Both the position numbers and the translations under genes were made by a program. The notes beneath the pieces were generated by a model, which saw only the letters and a list, made by a program, of their open reading frames with translations, made no database searches and had not been told where the DNA came from. From Bordetella genomosp. 4 (GTDB lineage Bacteria > Pseudomonadota > Gammaproteobacteria > Burkholderiales > Burkholderiaceae_B), in contig NZ_NEVQ01000008.1 of NCBI RefSeq assembly GCF_002261185.1, positions 62,001 through 126,000 of the forward strand: 64,000 bases of DNA, given 5' to 3'. Shown here piece after piece: positions 39,535-48,463 of the stretch (position 1 is its first letter; every line of letters begins with the position of its first letter).

Positions 39535-40598
39535 TGAACTTGCCATTCAACGTTCTACCCGGATCTGATGCTGCGAACGCTGTCCAGGCAGTGCGGGACC
39601 TGGATGGATTGACCCTGGCTAATTTCGAAGAACAAATCGGGCCGATCTTGAAGCAGTATCACGTGGATCCGGTCACGGCGTCAGCATTGAATGAGACCGC
39701 CCGTCAGGTCACGACGAATAACCCGAATATCGAGTTGAAGCCGCTGACCGAAAGTCTGGTGGGTACAGCCATCGCTGACCCTCGCGTGGCGGGCAACAAT
39801 GCTCGTCAAGCAGTCCGTGCCGGCGGTGATTTGAGCCTTAGTGATCGGGAGAAGCTGGCCGTCGAAGCTGCTGGCATCGAGGCAGAGAAAGCCGGTGGGA
39901 GTAAAACTCTGGCGGAAAGCAAAGCCAAAGAGGCTCTTAAACAAGGCGCTAGCCCTGAAATGGCTGCGGAATCTGCGGCCACCGCTGCGGTTGCTAGTGC
40001 CGTAGCAAGCAATCCGGAATTCGCGTCAGGCTTGGAAGTCTTTGGCTATTTCAAGGCGATGGTGCAGGGGATAGTGATAGAAACGAACCTCAGCAACGAA
40101 CGGCATGAAGTCAAAAACAAGACAGACTGGATCATCGGCGCGGCTTTTATTCAGAATACGGCTGTCGACTTGACGGTGGATTGTCACTATTACCATGCAC
40201 ACGCGCAGCGCGATGTCAGCCGTCGTACCTATGCGCTGAATACATATTTGGCCGGCTATTACATGACTTCGCCGGATCCATGGACGTTCACCGGCATGTC
40301 GGTGGGAGCCTCGGTTGCGACCGGCTCTGTCTATAAAGACATTATTTCCCCCGGTGTTATCAAAGTCACCAAGGCAAAGAAAGACTTCTATTATGCCGGG
40401 ATGACAGTAGAGGGCGTGGACAAGACTATGTCGAGTGCGCACCGGATGGCCGATAAAGGTTTGATCAAAATAAAGTTGAAGAGCACCCTGACATTCCTGG
40501 GAGGAAATCCAAAATTCAGCAGCATTCCTCCGATGCTTGGCAGCCTCTCCTCCAAGCTCAAGAGCAAGATTTCTCGTAGCGGGAACTCTGGCCCATGA
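39534..40598 (+). CDS. VgrG-linked protein, third of three related proteins
   Basis: A 354-residue paralogue of the previous gene, with the same layout: N-terminal VLPGSDAANAV, a helical Ala/Glu-rich part (residues 30-165), then a beta-rich part starting LEVFGYFKAMVQGIVIETN. The basic Ser-rich C-terminus (KLKSKISRSGNSGP) is unlike the second paralogue. I chose ATG 39534, inside a TAATG overlap, not GTG 39522. It overlaps the next gene by four bases (ATGA), indicating coupled translation. No toxin motif seen. Confidence 0.7.
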   Translation: MNLPFNVLPGSDAANAVQAVRDLDGLTLANFEEQIGPILKQYHVDPVTASALNETARQVTTNNPNIELKPLTESLVGTAIADPRVAGNNARQAVRAGGDLSLSDREKLAVEAAGIEAEKAGGSKTLAESKAKEALKQGASPEMAAESAATAAVASAVASNPEFASGLEVFGYFKAMVQGIVIETNLSNERHEVKNKTDWIIGAAFIQNTAVDLTVDCHYYHAHAQRDVSRRTYALNTYLAGYYMTSPDPWTFTGMSVGASVATGSVYKDIISPGVIKVTKAKKDFYYAGMTVEGVDKTMSSAHRMADKGLIKIKLKSTLTFLGGNPKFSSIPPMLGSLSSKLKSKISRSGNSGP

Positions 40599-43228
40599 AA
40601 ATTATCAAGCCGGTGCGACTGACTGTGATGCCCCGCCCGTATCGGTGGCGGGGCCAGGTGGGCTTGTCCGTGGCGGTTGCTGCTCTGGTACACCACGGAA
40701 GCGAAGGGGCCCGCATTCAGGCGGAGCATACCTTAGTCAATGATGTGTTGCCTGAACTGGATGCGGATGAGGTGCTGGATTTTGTCATGCCGAAACCTCA
40801 TCCAGAGTACATGGTGAGCGGCAGCGCCTATACGGTGCATCAGGAGGACAAGACGCGATGCGTTGTCAGTGTGCGTGTCGGCGACAAGCGCAAGGATGGT
40901 CTGGTCTTCGGTAATCGTTACTGGATGGGAGACCGGATCACCGAGCCTCAGCCGTTTGAGGCCATGCCTTTGACCTGGAGCAATTCATTCGGCGGCAGTA
41001 CGTTTCCCGAAAACCCTTTGGGCACGGGGCTTGATGCGGTTGAGGTGAATGGCATTGAGGCAATTCGTCTACCCAACCTGGAGTCTCCCGTTGAGCGTAT
41101 TCACACGCGCGGCCAGCGCGTCGAACCCTATAACTTCGGACAGATTCGGGTTGACTGGCCGCAGCGGTTAGAGAAATTCGGTTCGTGCGATGAAAAATGG
41201 GTGAATACCATTGGCGCGGGCTTTTTTGACGATCTGCAATTGTCAGCTTTCAATGCTGCGCCCGATGACCAGGTCTGGCAGGATCGCGATGCGCTGTTCA
41301 TGGACGAGGACTTCGAGTTCTGGAATATGCATCCAGAATTGCATTGCTGGTCGGGTCGTCTGCTGGACGTTCGGGCCCGTTGTTTCATCAAACGTCAGGA
41401 CGCCGATGATCTGGACGAGGTACCGTTGAGGCCCACGACCGTTTGGTTTTTGCCGAATCGGACCAGCTATGTACTGATTTTTCATGGGCAGATTCCTATC
41501 GCCGATGATGATGCGATGGATGTGCAAGCCATCATGGCGGCCATGGAGCATCAAGCTCAGGAACGCTCCATGGATCACTATCGGCATATTTATGCGCGGC
41601 GTACGAATTTCGACACCGCGGCGCTCGATACGCTACGCGACGCTGACTTGATGCCTGCAGATATTCTGGCTCCGTGGTTGGAAGACGTCCCGCTGGGGAA
41701 GCAGGCGCTGGTGTCGAAATTGACCGATCGTTTGCGCCGAGACACGGGAGCCTACCCATCCGGAGGGTTCATCGGGCCGGTCAAGCCGGTGACGCTGGCA
41801 GATCTGACCGAGATGGCGGAGCAGTATCAGGTCTCACATGACGAGATCATGGCGAGTCACCAAAAAGAAAGACAAAAGGCATTTGAGGAGATGCATCGCA
41901 GCGTGGAAAGCAGCGGCTCCAAAGAGGATGCTGCGTTGCTGAGTGCCATTGCTGAGGCCACGTCACCCAAAGATGGCGGGATCACTCTGCCCCAGGTCGG
42001 CCCGCCCGATTTGGACGCGGTATTTCAGACCGTCCGTTCATCGGATTCGCGCCAATCGCTGCGCAAGGCATTTTCAGGCAAAGAGGCCGCTGGCAGTACG
42101 CCCCGCGAAGTTTATGACCATAGCAAGCGAGCCCTGAAGCAGATCTATCTCTATTCAGTACATTATCAGCAAGGGGTGGCTCGTGTGGGGCCGCATCGCG
42201 CACAGCAAATTCGTGAACAGGTAGAGAAAAAGTACCGGCTGAGCAAGAATCTGTCCGACATGGATTTAACGGGAGCAGATCTGTCGGGTATGAATCTGTC
42301 AGGAGCAGATTTTTCGCGTACCTGGTTGGAGAAAGTCGACTTCACGAATACCGATCTGACTGGCGCCAAGTTTGAAGAAACCGTACTGGCAAGAGGCTCC
42401 TTTACTGATTGCCGTCTGGATGGCGCGGTCTTTACGCGGGCCAATATTAGCGACGCCGTTTTTACAAATACCTCGTTTGGCAGTGCGACGCTGGACAAGG
42501 TAATCTGTGAGCTGCCGGTGCGGTTCGATCACTGCACTTTCGAGTCTGGAAAAATGACGCGATTCCGTATGCAACGCAGCGAGTTCAGGGATTGCGTGAT
42601 GCGTGATATGGAGCTGAGCGACGTTTCGTTTGAGCACGCGCTTTTTTCCAACGTTGATATCGCTGATACGCATTTCGACAAGATCAGCTTCGAGCAATCG
42701 AGTATTGATGATCTACGTATCGAGGCGAGCGTGATAAACGGTTGCGTTATGCTTGAGAGTACCTTTCATCGTTGGCATATGCAGGGTTCGCTGATGAGCA
42801 AATGTGCCTTCATGACTGATATCAAGTTCAGCGAATGCAGACTGGGAGGGAATCATTTTCAGCAAACTACATTCCGCGCCGTGGATTTTTCACGCGTGAG
42901 CTTTCAGGGAGCGACGTTGGACCAATGCGATTTTTCGCAGGCCAATCTCTATGGATGCGATATGCGGAAAATTCAGACACCGCAGTCTGTGTTTGTACGG
43001 ACGTGCTTCGATATGGCTGATCTGTCGGGCAGCAACCTGATGCAGGGAAATTTCCAGAAAGCGACCTTTGTGGGGGCCAATCTCTCGGGCTGCAATCTGT
43101 TCCGTGCTGACATGTCTGAGACGCTGCTGGATGCGTCTACCAGGATTGAGAATCCCTATGTGCGACGTACGCGCTTGGCTCCCTATCGCCAGGGGCAGCA
43201 CGCACGCCTTGGGGGGGGAGCGGTATGA
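40595..43228 (+). CDS. DUF2169 domain fused to pentapeptide repeats
   Basis: An 877-residue protein. The N-terminal DUF2169 domain (about residues 1-330) begins IKPVRLTVMPRPYRWRGQVG and contains LTWSNSFGGSTFPENPLGTG. After a helical middle part (about 330-530) comes a pentapeptide-repeat beta-helix to the end, with A(D/N)LSG-type units (DLTGADLSGMNLSGADFSRT, then ANLSGCNLFRADMSETLLDA). DUF2169 proteins occur in T6SS vgrG clusters and are thought to assist loading of PAAR or effector cargo; the exact role is not settled. The start overlaps the stop of the third paralogue. Confidence 0.88.
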   Translation: MKIIKPVRLTVMPRPYRWRGQVGLSVAVAALVHHGSEGARIQAEHTLVNDVLPELDADEVLDFVMPKPHPEYMVSGSAYTVHQEDKTRCVVSVRVGDKRKDGLVFGNRYWMGDRITEPQPFEAMPLTWSNSFGGSTFPENPLGTGLDAVEVNGIEAIRLPNLESPVERIHTRGQRVEPYNFGQIRVDWPQRLEKFGSCDEKWVNTIGAGFFDDLQLSAFNAAPDDQVWQDRDALFMDEDFEFWNMHPELHCWSGRLLDVRARCFIKRQDADDLDEVPLRPTTVWFLPNRTSYVLIFHGQIPIADDDAMDVQAIMAAMEHQAQERSMDHYRHIYARRTNFDTAALDTLRDADLMPADILAPWLEDVPLGKQALVSKLTDRLRRDTGAYPSGGFIGPVKPVTLADLTEMAEQYQVSHDEIMASHQKERQKAFEEMHRSVESSGSKEDAALLSAIAEATSPKDGGITLPQVGPPDLDAVFQTVRSSDSRQSLRKAFSGKEAAGSTPREVYDHSKRALKQIYLYSVHYQQGVARVGPHRAQQIREQVEKKYRLSKNLSDMDLTGADLSGMNLSGADFSRTWLEKVDFTNTDLTGAKFEETVLARGSFTDCRLDGAVFTRANISDAVFTNTSFGSATLDKVICELPVRFDHCTFESGKMTRFRMQRSEFRDCVMRDMELSDVSFEHALFSNVDIADTHFDKISFEQSSIDDLRIEASVINGCVMLESTFHRWHMQGSLMSKCAFMTDIKFSECRLGGNHFQQTTFRAVDFSRVSFQGATLDQCDFSQANLYGCDMRKIQTPQSVFVRTCFDMADLSGSNLMQGNFQKATFVGANLSGCNLFRADMSETLLDASTRIENPYVRRTRLAPYRQGQHARLGGGAV

Positions 43229-44268
43229 GCAAAGCGCACATTCTTGCACACGCCCATACGTTGGAAAAAATGGCGAACCTCGATGTTCGCAATGAAGTAT
43301 TCCAAGGGGATGCGTTGACAGGCATGGTATTCGATCAAGTCGATTTTTCGGGTACCCGGTTTCTGAATTGCATCATGCACGAGTGCGTGTTTATTGATTG
43401 TTTGTTCTCAGGAACACTGTTTCACGGGTCCGATCTGGCACATAGCCTGTTTTCATCGTGCACGATGAAAAGCTCGATGTTCGACGGATGTAATTTGTCT
43501 GAGACGCAGTTCGACGACTGTGGCTTGCAAAATGCTACTGTTCGCCATTGCGAACTCGAAAAAGTGGCATTCTCTCACTGTGATGCAACGCAGGCCGTTC
43601 TGCGCGATTTGATCCTACGTGATGCCGATGTGCTTGATTCGTGTCTGACCGAGACAGATTTTACGGGCACGGATCTATCCAAATGCCTGTTTCATGAGCT
43701 TGATTTACGCAGCACTGTTTTCACCCGGGCGGTGATGAAGGACATGGGGATGTCGGGCTGCAATTTGGCAGGCCAGAATCTCTCTGGTCAAGACCTGTCT
43801 GGCACGCAATTGAACGAAGCGATACTGACGAACGTGAATCTGGCAGATTGCCGATTAGTGATGTGCAACTTCAGTGATGCCGAAATCACGGATGCGAGCT
43901 TTGCTCAGGCAGATCTGCGCAATAGCCTGTTTATTAACGCCACCATGGAGAACGTGGTCTTTATTGGCGCCACGATGAACCAGAGCATATGGAATGGCGC
44001 GTTGGTTCAGCGAGCGGATTTTGATGGCGCAGATCTCGGCATGAGTGTGTTCAACAGAACGTCTTTTGAACATTGCCAGTTTCGCGACAGCGACATGCAG
44101 TATGCCGATTTTTCGTATTCCGGTTTGAAATCGTGCGGCTTTGATGGCGTCTTGATGAACAATACCCGGTTTCATAGGGCATTGGTCGATTCGGACGATA
44201 TCAAACGACGTCTCGGCGCCGTAGAGCGTGATGACGAGTTGTTCGAAGCCGAACTGTGGAGTGCTTGA
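43225..44268 (+). CDS. Pentapeptide-repeat protein
   Basis: A 347-residue protein made almost wholly of pentapeptide repeats (DFSGTRFLNC, NLSETQFDDC, DLSKCLFHEL, NLSGQDLSGTQLNEA), predicted as a long right-handed beta-helix. Cysteine is unusually frequent at the unit ends. It overlaps the DUF2169 gene by four bases and probably functions with it, perhaps as a scaffold in loading the spike. No signal peptide. Confidence 0.85.
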   Translation: MSKAHILAHAHTLEKMANLDVRNEVFQGDALTGMVFDQVDFSGTRFLNCIMHECVFIDCLFSGTLFHGSDLAHSLFSSCTMKSSMFDGCNLSETQFDDCGLQNATVRHCELEKVAFSHCDATQAVLRDLILRDADVLDSCLTETDFTGTDLSKCLFHELDLRSTVFTRAVMKDMGMSGCNLAGQNLSGQDLSGTQLNEAILTNVNLADCRLVMCNFSDAEITDASFAQADLRNSLFINATMENVVFIGATMNQSIWNGALVQRADFDGADLGMSVFNRTSFEHCQFRDSDMQYADFSYSGLKSCGFDGVLMNNTRFHRALVDSDDIKRRLGAVERDDELFEAELWSA

Positions 44269-44285
44269 TCCTTCAGGAGAAAACT

Positions 44286-44654
44286 ATGCCTTTTTGGGGA
44301 TGTATGGGTAGTGGCCGCAGTATCGGGCTGGGACCTTATCTTACCGGCGTTTCGAAGAATGACATGCTTAGCTGCATGAAATTGCCGACCACCAACATCT
44401 TTATTCAGAAGAAACCGGCACACAACATTTTTTCGGTGGCGCCATTGACGATAGACTTGCCTTCGGGGGTTCTGGGGGTGGCGACCGGGACGCTGTTTAT
44501 GTTAGGCGCCACTATTGCGTTGTTTTCATTCACGGTGATTGCATGCGGTGGATTCGTGATTCGCTGGCTGTGCCTGGCGCTTCAGAATTTCTGGAATACA
44601 TTAGGCATGTATCTGAAGATGGACCAGAAAAAAGTGCTGGTTCTTGCTGCTTGA
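44286..44654 (+). CDS. Small membrane protein of the vgrG island
   Basis: A 122-residue protein (MPFWGCMGSGRSIGLGPYLT). The middle (about residues 60-95) is strongly hydrophobic, probably one or two membrane helices (VATGTLFMLGATIALFSFTV). AGGAG precedes ATG 44286, which decides this start over ATG 44256. Its small N-terminus is Gly/Cys-rich, but I see no PAAR motif. It could be a membrane-acting effector or its partner; no function is assigned. Confidence 0.6.
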   Translation: MPFWGCMGSGRSIGLGPYLTGVSKNDMLSCMKLPTTNIFIQKKPAHNIFSVAPLTIDLPSGVLGVATGTLFMLGATIALFSFTVIACGGFVIRWLCLALQNFWNTLGMYLKMDQKKVLVLAA

Positions 44655-44693
44655 TGCCGATCGTTCTCTGACGGTGGCGCACGGATATTTACG

Positions 44694-45215
44694 ATGGCCC
44701 TCTATCGTCTGGCGACAGTCTTTGGCTATGTGCTATTGATCGGCGCAGTAGCTTTTTTCATCGGTTACTTTGCGCTGATGGTACTAGTCACCGGTTTTTT
44801 TGGTAATGAATCGGTTTTGAAGTGGGCAATGGGGGCCTTTTTTCTCGGTATTTTGTTGTTCCAAGCTCGTGCCTTAGTGGTTGATTTTTTGGCTGAACGG
44901 GTTGTTAAACACGGAGTACGTACAACCGGCCGGGTGGTTGCCGTCGAGCATAGCGGCAAGCAAGAGGTCGGCGACAGAGTGTGGGCAGACTGGTATCAAG
45001 TTATTGTCCAAATGGCTCCGCTGCCGGGTTTGACCGGCGAGCGCCAAGCTCATATAGAACAACTCTTCATGAAGGGTGCGACGGCTTGGCTGAAGCAGGG
45101 TGCAACTGTACCTATCAAATATGCGCCCGATTTGAGATTGGCGATCATCGATCATGAGCAGGCGTATCCGCGTCTGCACGCTGGTTCACAGTTTGCCTGG
45201 CGTAGGCTTCGATGA
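44694..45215 (+). CDS. Membrane protein, possible DUF3592-like fold
   Basis: A 173-residue protein with two hydrophobic helices near the N-terminus (YVLLIGAVAFFIGYFALMVL and WAMGAFFLGILLFQARALVV) followed by a cytosolic or periplasmic beta-rich domain with GVRTTGRVVAVEHSGKQEVG and VPIKYAPDLRLAII, a pattern reminiscent of DUF3592 proteins. As the last gene of the vgrG operon it is in the usual place of an immunity protein, but that is position only. Confidence 0.6.
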   Translation: MALYRLATVFGYVLLIGAVAFFIGYFALMVLVTGFFGNESVLKWAMGAFFLGILLFQARALVVDFLAERVVKHGVRTTGRVVAVEHSGKQEVGDRVWADWYQVIVQMAPLPGLTGERQAHIEQLFMKGATAWLKQGATVPIKYAPDLRLAIIDHEQAYPRLHAGSQFAWRRLR

Positions 45216-45424
45216 CGAGCTTCGGCGCGATCTAATTATTTATCAGGCTGGGTACCTATTTCGTTCCGACGACAGTAGGGAGGGCTTCGCTTGCCAACCG
45301 CAGGTCTTGACGTCCTCCAACGCTCCTGGTGCGTGCTCATCGCGCTTTACACCCCATCGCATAGACGCGGCTTGACCTGCACAGCCGTTGATTGCCCGCC
45401 CCGTTTCAGGGTGGGCGCACTTCT

Positions 45425-45432
45425 TGTATACA
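45425..45432. promoter_or_regulatory. TGTATACA palindrome, first copy
   Basis: Perfect palindrome TGTATACA within TTGTATACAT, of the kind bound by FadR/VanR-type GntR regulators. A second copy lies exactly 101 bases downstream. No GntR gene is in the window. Confidence 0.35.
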
Positions 45433-45524
45433 TCGAATTTTCCTGAATGAGCACCAGTTTGGAAGTGCTATGTCTGCCTTTAAGTACTAACCCTAGCTGT
45501 TTGTGTATGCATTTAATCCATATC

Positions 45525-45534
45525 ATGTATACAT
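45525..45534. promoter_or_regulatory. ATGTATACAT palindrome, second copy
   Basis: Perfect palindrome 38 bases before the SDR gene; its TGTATACA core is identical to the upstream copy. Close to the start, it would suit a repressor site. Confidence 0.4.
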
Positions 45535-45572
45535 AAATCGCCGTTACGTGCTCACAAGAGGATTCAGGGAAT

Positions 45573-46355
45573 ATGGATTTGCAGCTGACAGGGAAGAAAA
45601 TTCTCATTACAGGGGCTTCGCAGGGCATAGGGGAAGGCCTGGCCCACGCATTTGCTGCGGAAGGTTGCGACTTGCACCTGACGGCGCGTTCGGCCGACAA
45701 GCTGGATGAATTGCGCCGAGAGATCCAGGAGCGCCAGCAGGTCAAAGTCACCGTGACCGCCGTCGACATGACTGTCGAGGGCGCGTGCGAGCAAATCGTG
45801 GCCGAGGCGGGCGACGTCGATGTCTTGATCAACAACGCCGGCGTGATCCCCAGCGGCACGCTATTCGACATCGACGGCAAGAAATGGCGCGACGGCTGGG
45901 CGCTGAAAGGCTTTGGCTACGCCGACATGATCCGTCTCGTTTATCCCCGGATGAAACAGCGCGGGGGGGGCGTCATTCTCAACAATATCGGCAACGGCGG
46001 CGAGGTCTGCGACCCGAACTACATCGAGGGCGCAGCCGGTAATGCATCGCTGATGGCGCTCACGCGCGCCCTGGGCGGCGTCAGCCTGGACGACAACATC
46101 CGCGTCGTCGGCGTGAACCCCGGTCCGGTGGATACGAGCCGCATCTACAACATGCTCAAGAAATTCGCGGAAAACCGGCTCGGCGACGCAGACCGGTATG
46201 AGGAACTGCTGGAACGCTATCCGCTAGGCCGGCCCGCCAAAGTGCACGAGATCACGGATCTATTCCTGTTCCTGGCCTCTTTCCGTTCCGGCTACACGTC
46301 GGGAACGGTGTTCACGGTCGATGGCGGCATTGCTTCGCGCCGCGCCGTGGTGTGA
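45573..46355 (+). CDS. Short-chain dehydrogenase/reductase
   Basis: A 260-residue NAD(P)-dependent oxidoreductase. Cofactor motif ITGASQGIGEGLAHAF, NNAGVIPSG near residue 90; the expected catalytic Ser is replaced in GGVILNNIGNGGEV, and the Tyr in the YxxxK position appears as YIEGAAGNASLM. The canonical Tyr-Lys pair is therefore not evident, so activity may be unusual or lost. AGGGA lies upstream of ATG 45573. First gene of a five-gene catabolic-type operon. Confidence 0.82.
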   Translation: MDLQLTGKKILITGASQGIGEGLAHAFAAEGCDLHLTARSADKLDELRREIQERQQVKVTVTAVDMTVEGACEQIVAEAGDVDVLINNAGVIPSGTLFDIDGKKWRDGWALKGFGYADMIRLVYPRMKQRGGGVILNNIGNGGEVCDPNYIEGAAGNASLMALTRALGGVSLDDNIRVVGVNPGPVDTSRIYNMLKKFAENRLGDADRYEELLERYPLGRPAKVHEITDLFLFLASFRSGYTSGTVFTVDGGIASRRAVV

Positions 46356-46381
46356 CGACTGCTCATCCTTTGTAGAACACC

Positions 46382-47515
46382 ATGAAAAACTTCCAAGTCC
46401 GCAATCAATATTTTGACAAGCTGTGCAACACCCCTGGATTGATGTGGTTGGGCCAGAACACCAACCACTATCCGCCGCACGATTCCGTGCGCGATGCCGT
46501 GATTCAGGCCCTCGACAGCGGTGAATACCACGCCTACGCGCCGCCTGCCGGTTTCGAGGAACTGCGTCAGCTCATCCGCGAAGACATGGGCATCCCCGAC
46601 GCCTCAGTGCTGGTGACCGACGGCGCCGTCGAAGCGCTCTACAACGTCTGCAGCAATATCTGCGAGCCCGGCACGGATTTCGTCACCACGGATCCCAGCT
46701 GGGCGTGGCCGATCCATTTCGCTAAAAAGGCCGGCGCGAATGTGATCGAGCTGCCCATCTACAACGCCGAACAGCACTACAAACTGACAGTCGGGCAACT
46801 GCGCGCAGCCGTCACAGAAAAGACCCGGGTCATCTATCTGGTTGATCCGAATAATCCGCTGGGTACCTGCCACACCGAGGACGAAATCAAGGCCTTTACC
46901 GAGATTGCACGGTCGGTCGGGGCGTACTTGATTCACGACGCGACATACAGCAGTTTCGCCGAGCACTTCACGCCCGCGTTCCGCTTCTATCCAGAAAAGT
47001 CTATCCAGATCTACAGTTTTTCCAAATGGTTGGGCTTGGCGGGAATGCGCCTGGGCGCCGTGTTGGCTCATGAGGATCTGGTGGAGCGTTTCGCATCGGC
47101 CCCGCCCAACAATCTCGGCAGCAATGTGCTTTCACAGCGTGCAGCCATTGCCGGGTTGAGGACCAAGGCGCAGTGGTTTCCCGAGATATGGCGGCGTCAG
47201 CGCCGCAATCAGGAGGTCGTCGCCCGTGCGGCATTGGCGATCCCGGGTTTTGCGGTGCCGGTTTATCCGTCGCACGCGAACCTGCTGGTAATCGAAACGA
47301 TAGACGCGGGCATCAAACCCGAAGCATTGGTCGCCGCGTATCAGACGCGCGGCGTCATGATTCGCCAGGGCTCCTATCACACCAAGCGCTTTGGCCATCG
47401 TTTCGTCAAGGTGAGCTTGACGGTGCCAGAGGCCTGGGCAGATCGCTTTTGTGAGTTGTTGCCCGAGATGGTGGCCTTGGCGCGCACCATCGATGTCCCT
47501 GAAAACCTGTTCTGA
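46382..47515 (+). CDS. PLP-dependent class I/II aminotransferase
   Basis: A 377-residue fold-type I aminotransferase. The PLP-binding Lys is in IYSFSKWLGLAGMRLGAVLA; substrate-binding LVDPNNPLGT and the final basic site RFVKVSLTVPEAW are present. The subgroup resembles histidinol-phosphate or aspartate-type aminotransferases, but the substrate is unclear. Twenty-six bases after the SDR gene. Confidence 0.85.
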   Translation: MKNFQVRNQYFDKLCNTPGLMWLGQNTNHYPPHDSVRDAVIQALDSGEYHAYAPPAGFEELRQLIREDMGIPDASVLVTDGAVEALYNVCSNICEPGTDFVTTDPSWAWPIHFAKKAGANVIELPIYNAEQHYKLTVGQLRAAVTEKTRVIYLVDPNNPLGTCHTEDEIKAFTEIARSVGAYLIHDATYSSFAEHFTPAFRFYPEKSIQIYSFSKWLGLAGMRLGAVLAHEDLVERFASAPPNNLGSNVLSQRAAIAGLRTKAQWFPEIWRRQRRNQEVVARAALAIPGFAVPVYPSHANLLVIETIDAGIKPEALVAAYQTRGVMIRQGSYHTKRFGHRFVKVSLTVPEAWADRFCELLPEMVALARTIDVPENLF

Positions 47516-47526
47516 GCGGAGCGCAC

Positions 47527-48408
47527 ATGCCGACTATCACGACTTCCGACAATATCCAGCTCTATTACGAAGAGGCGGGCGAGGGCGAGCCGATTATTTT
47601 CGTTCACGAGTTCGGCGGCGATATGCGTAGCTGGGAACCGCAAATGCGCTATTTTTCACGGCGTCATCGCTGCATTGCGTTCAACGCCAGGGGCTATCCG
47701 CCGTCCGATGTGCCAGAGAATCTGGAGCAGTATTCGCAACGTCGTGCGGCGTTGGATATTGTCGATGTGCTCGATGCGTTGCAGATCCCTAAAGCTCACG
47801 TGGTGGGATTGTCGATGGGAGGTTTTGCCACGGTTCATCTGGGCTTGATCGCACCCGAGCGCGCGCTGTCGCTGGTCGTGGCCGGTGCGGGTTACGGCGC
47901 GGAAAAGGAGCACGAGGAATACTTCCGTAATGTGTCGCTCGAGGTCGCCGCTCAGTTCGAAAAACAAGGATCGAAGGAGTTTTCCAAAACCTACGCGATG
48001 GCGGCATCGCGTATTGCCTATTTGCTCAAGGATCCACGTGGCTGGGCGGAGTTTGCCGAACAGTTGTCGCAACATTCAGCGACCGGATCCGCAATGACGA
48101 TGCGCGGCGTCCAGGCGCGCAGGCCTTCTTTATATGATCTGGAGGATGAGCTGAAAGCCATGCCGGTCCCCACATTGATCGTAGTCGGAGACGAAGACGA
48201 TCATTGCCTGCAACCTGGCATTTTCCTCAAAAAGACTATCCCTGCATCGGGTTTGGCAGTGCTGCCCAAAGCCGGCCACACGTTGAATATCGAAGAGCCT
48301 GCGCTGTTCAATCAGCTGGTCGCCGAGTTTCTGGCCACGGTGTCGCAGAACCGCTGGCTGCCTCGTGATCCCCGCGCGATGCCGTCGCAGATTATGAAAA
48401 CGTCGTGA
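47527..48408 (+). CDS. Alpha/beta hydrolase
   Basis: A 293-residue hydrolase with the oxyanion segment FVHEFGGDMRSWEPQ, nucleophile elbow GLSMGG (residue about 98), acid VVGDEDDHC and His in AGHTLN. The family is broad (esterases, C-C bond hydrolases). It begins 11 bases after the aminotransferase gene. Confidence 0.85.
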   Translation: MPTITTSDNIQLYYEEAGEGEPIIFVHEFGGDMRSWEPQMRYFSRRHRCIAFNARGYPPSDVPENLEQYSQRRAALDIVDVLDALQIPKAHVVGLSMGGFATVHLGLIAPERALSLVVAGAGYGAEKEHEEYFRNVSLEVAAQFEKQGSKEFSKTYAMAASRIAYLLKDPRGWAEFAEQLSQHSATGSAMTMRGVQARRPSLYDLEDELKAMPVPTLIVVGDEDDHCLQPGIFLKKTIPASGLAVLPKAGHTLNIEEPALFNQLVAEFLATVSQNRWLPRDPRAMPSQIMKTS

Positions 48409-48463
48409 CGTCGCGGTTTTTCAGAAAACAACGTATCCCCATTTCACATCGGAGCGGTCACGG

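Larger units (their letters stand above)
45216..45572. other. 357-base intergenic region before the catabolic operon
   Basis: No gene seen. It contains a hairpin GCCCGCCC/GGGTGGGC (45392-45416 region) with one G-U pair and no T-run, two TGTATACA palindromes, and AT-rich promoter-like DNA before 45573. Confidence 0.5.

Noticed and set aside
45391-45418. Hairpin after the vgrG operon as its terminator
   Set aside because: The stem is good, but no T-run follows and it is about 180 bases beyond the last stop.
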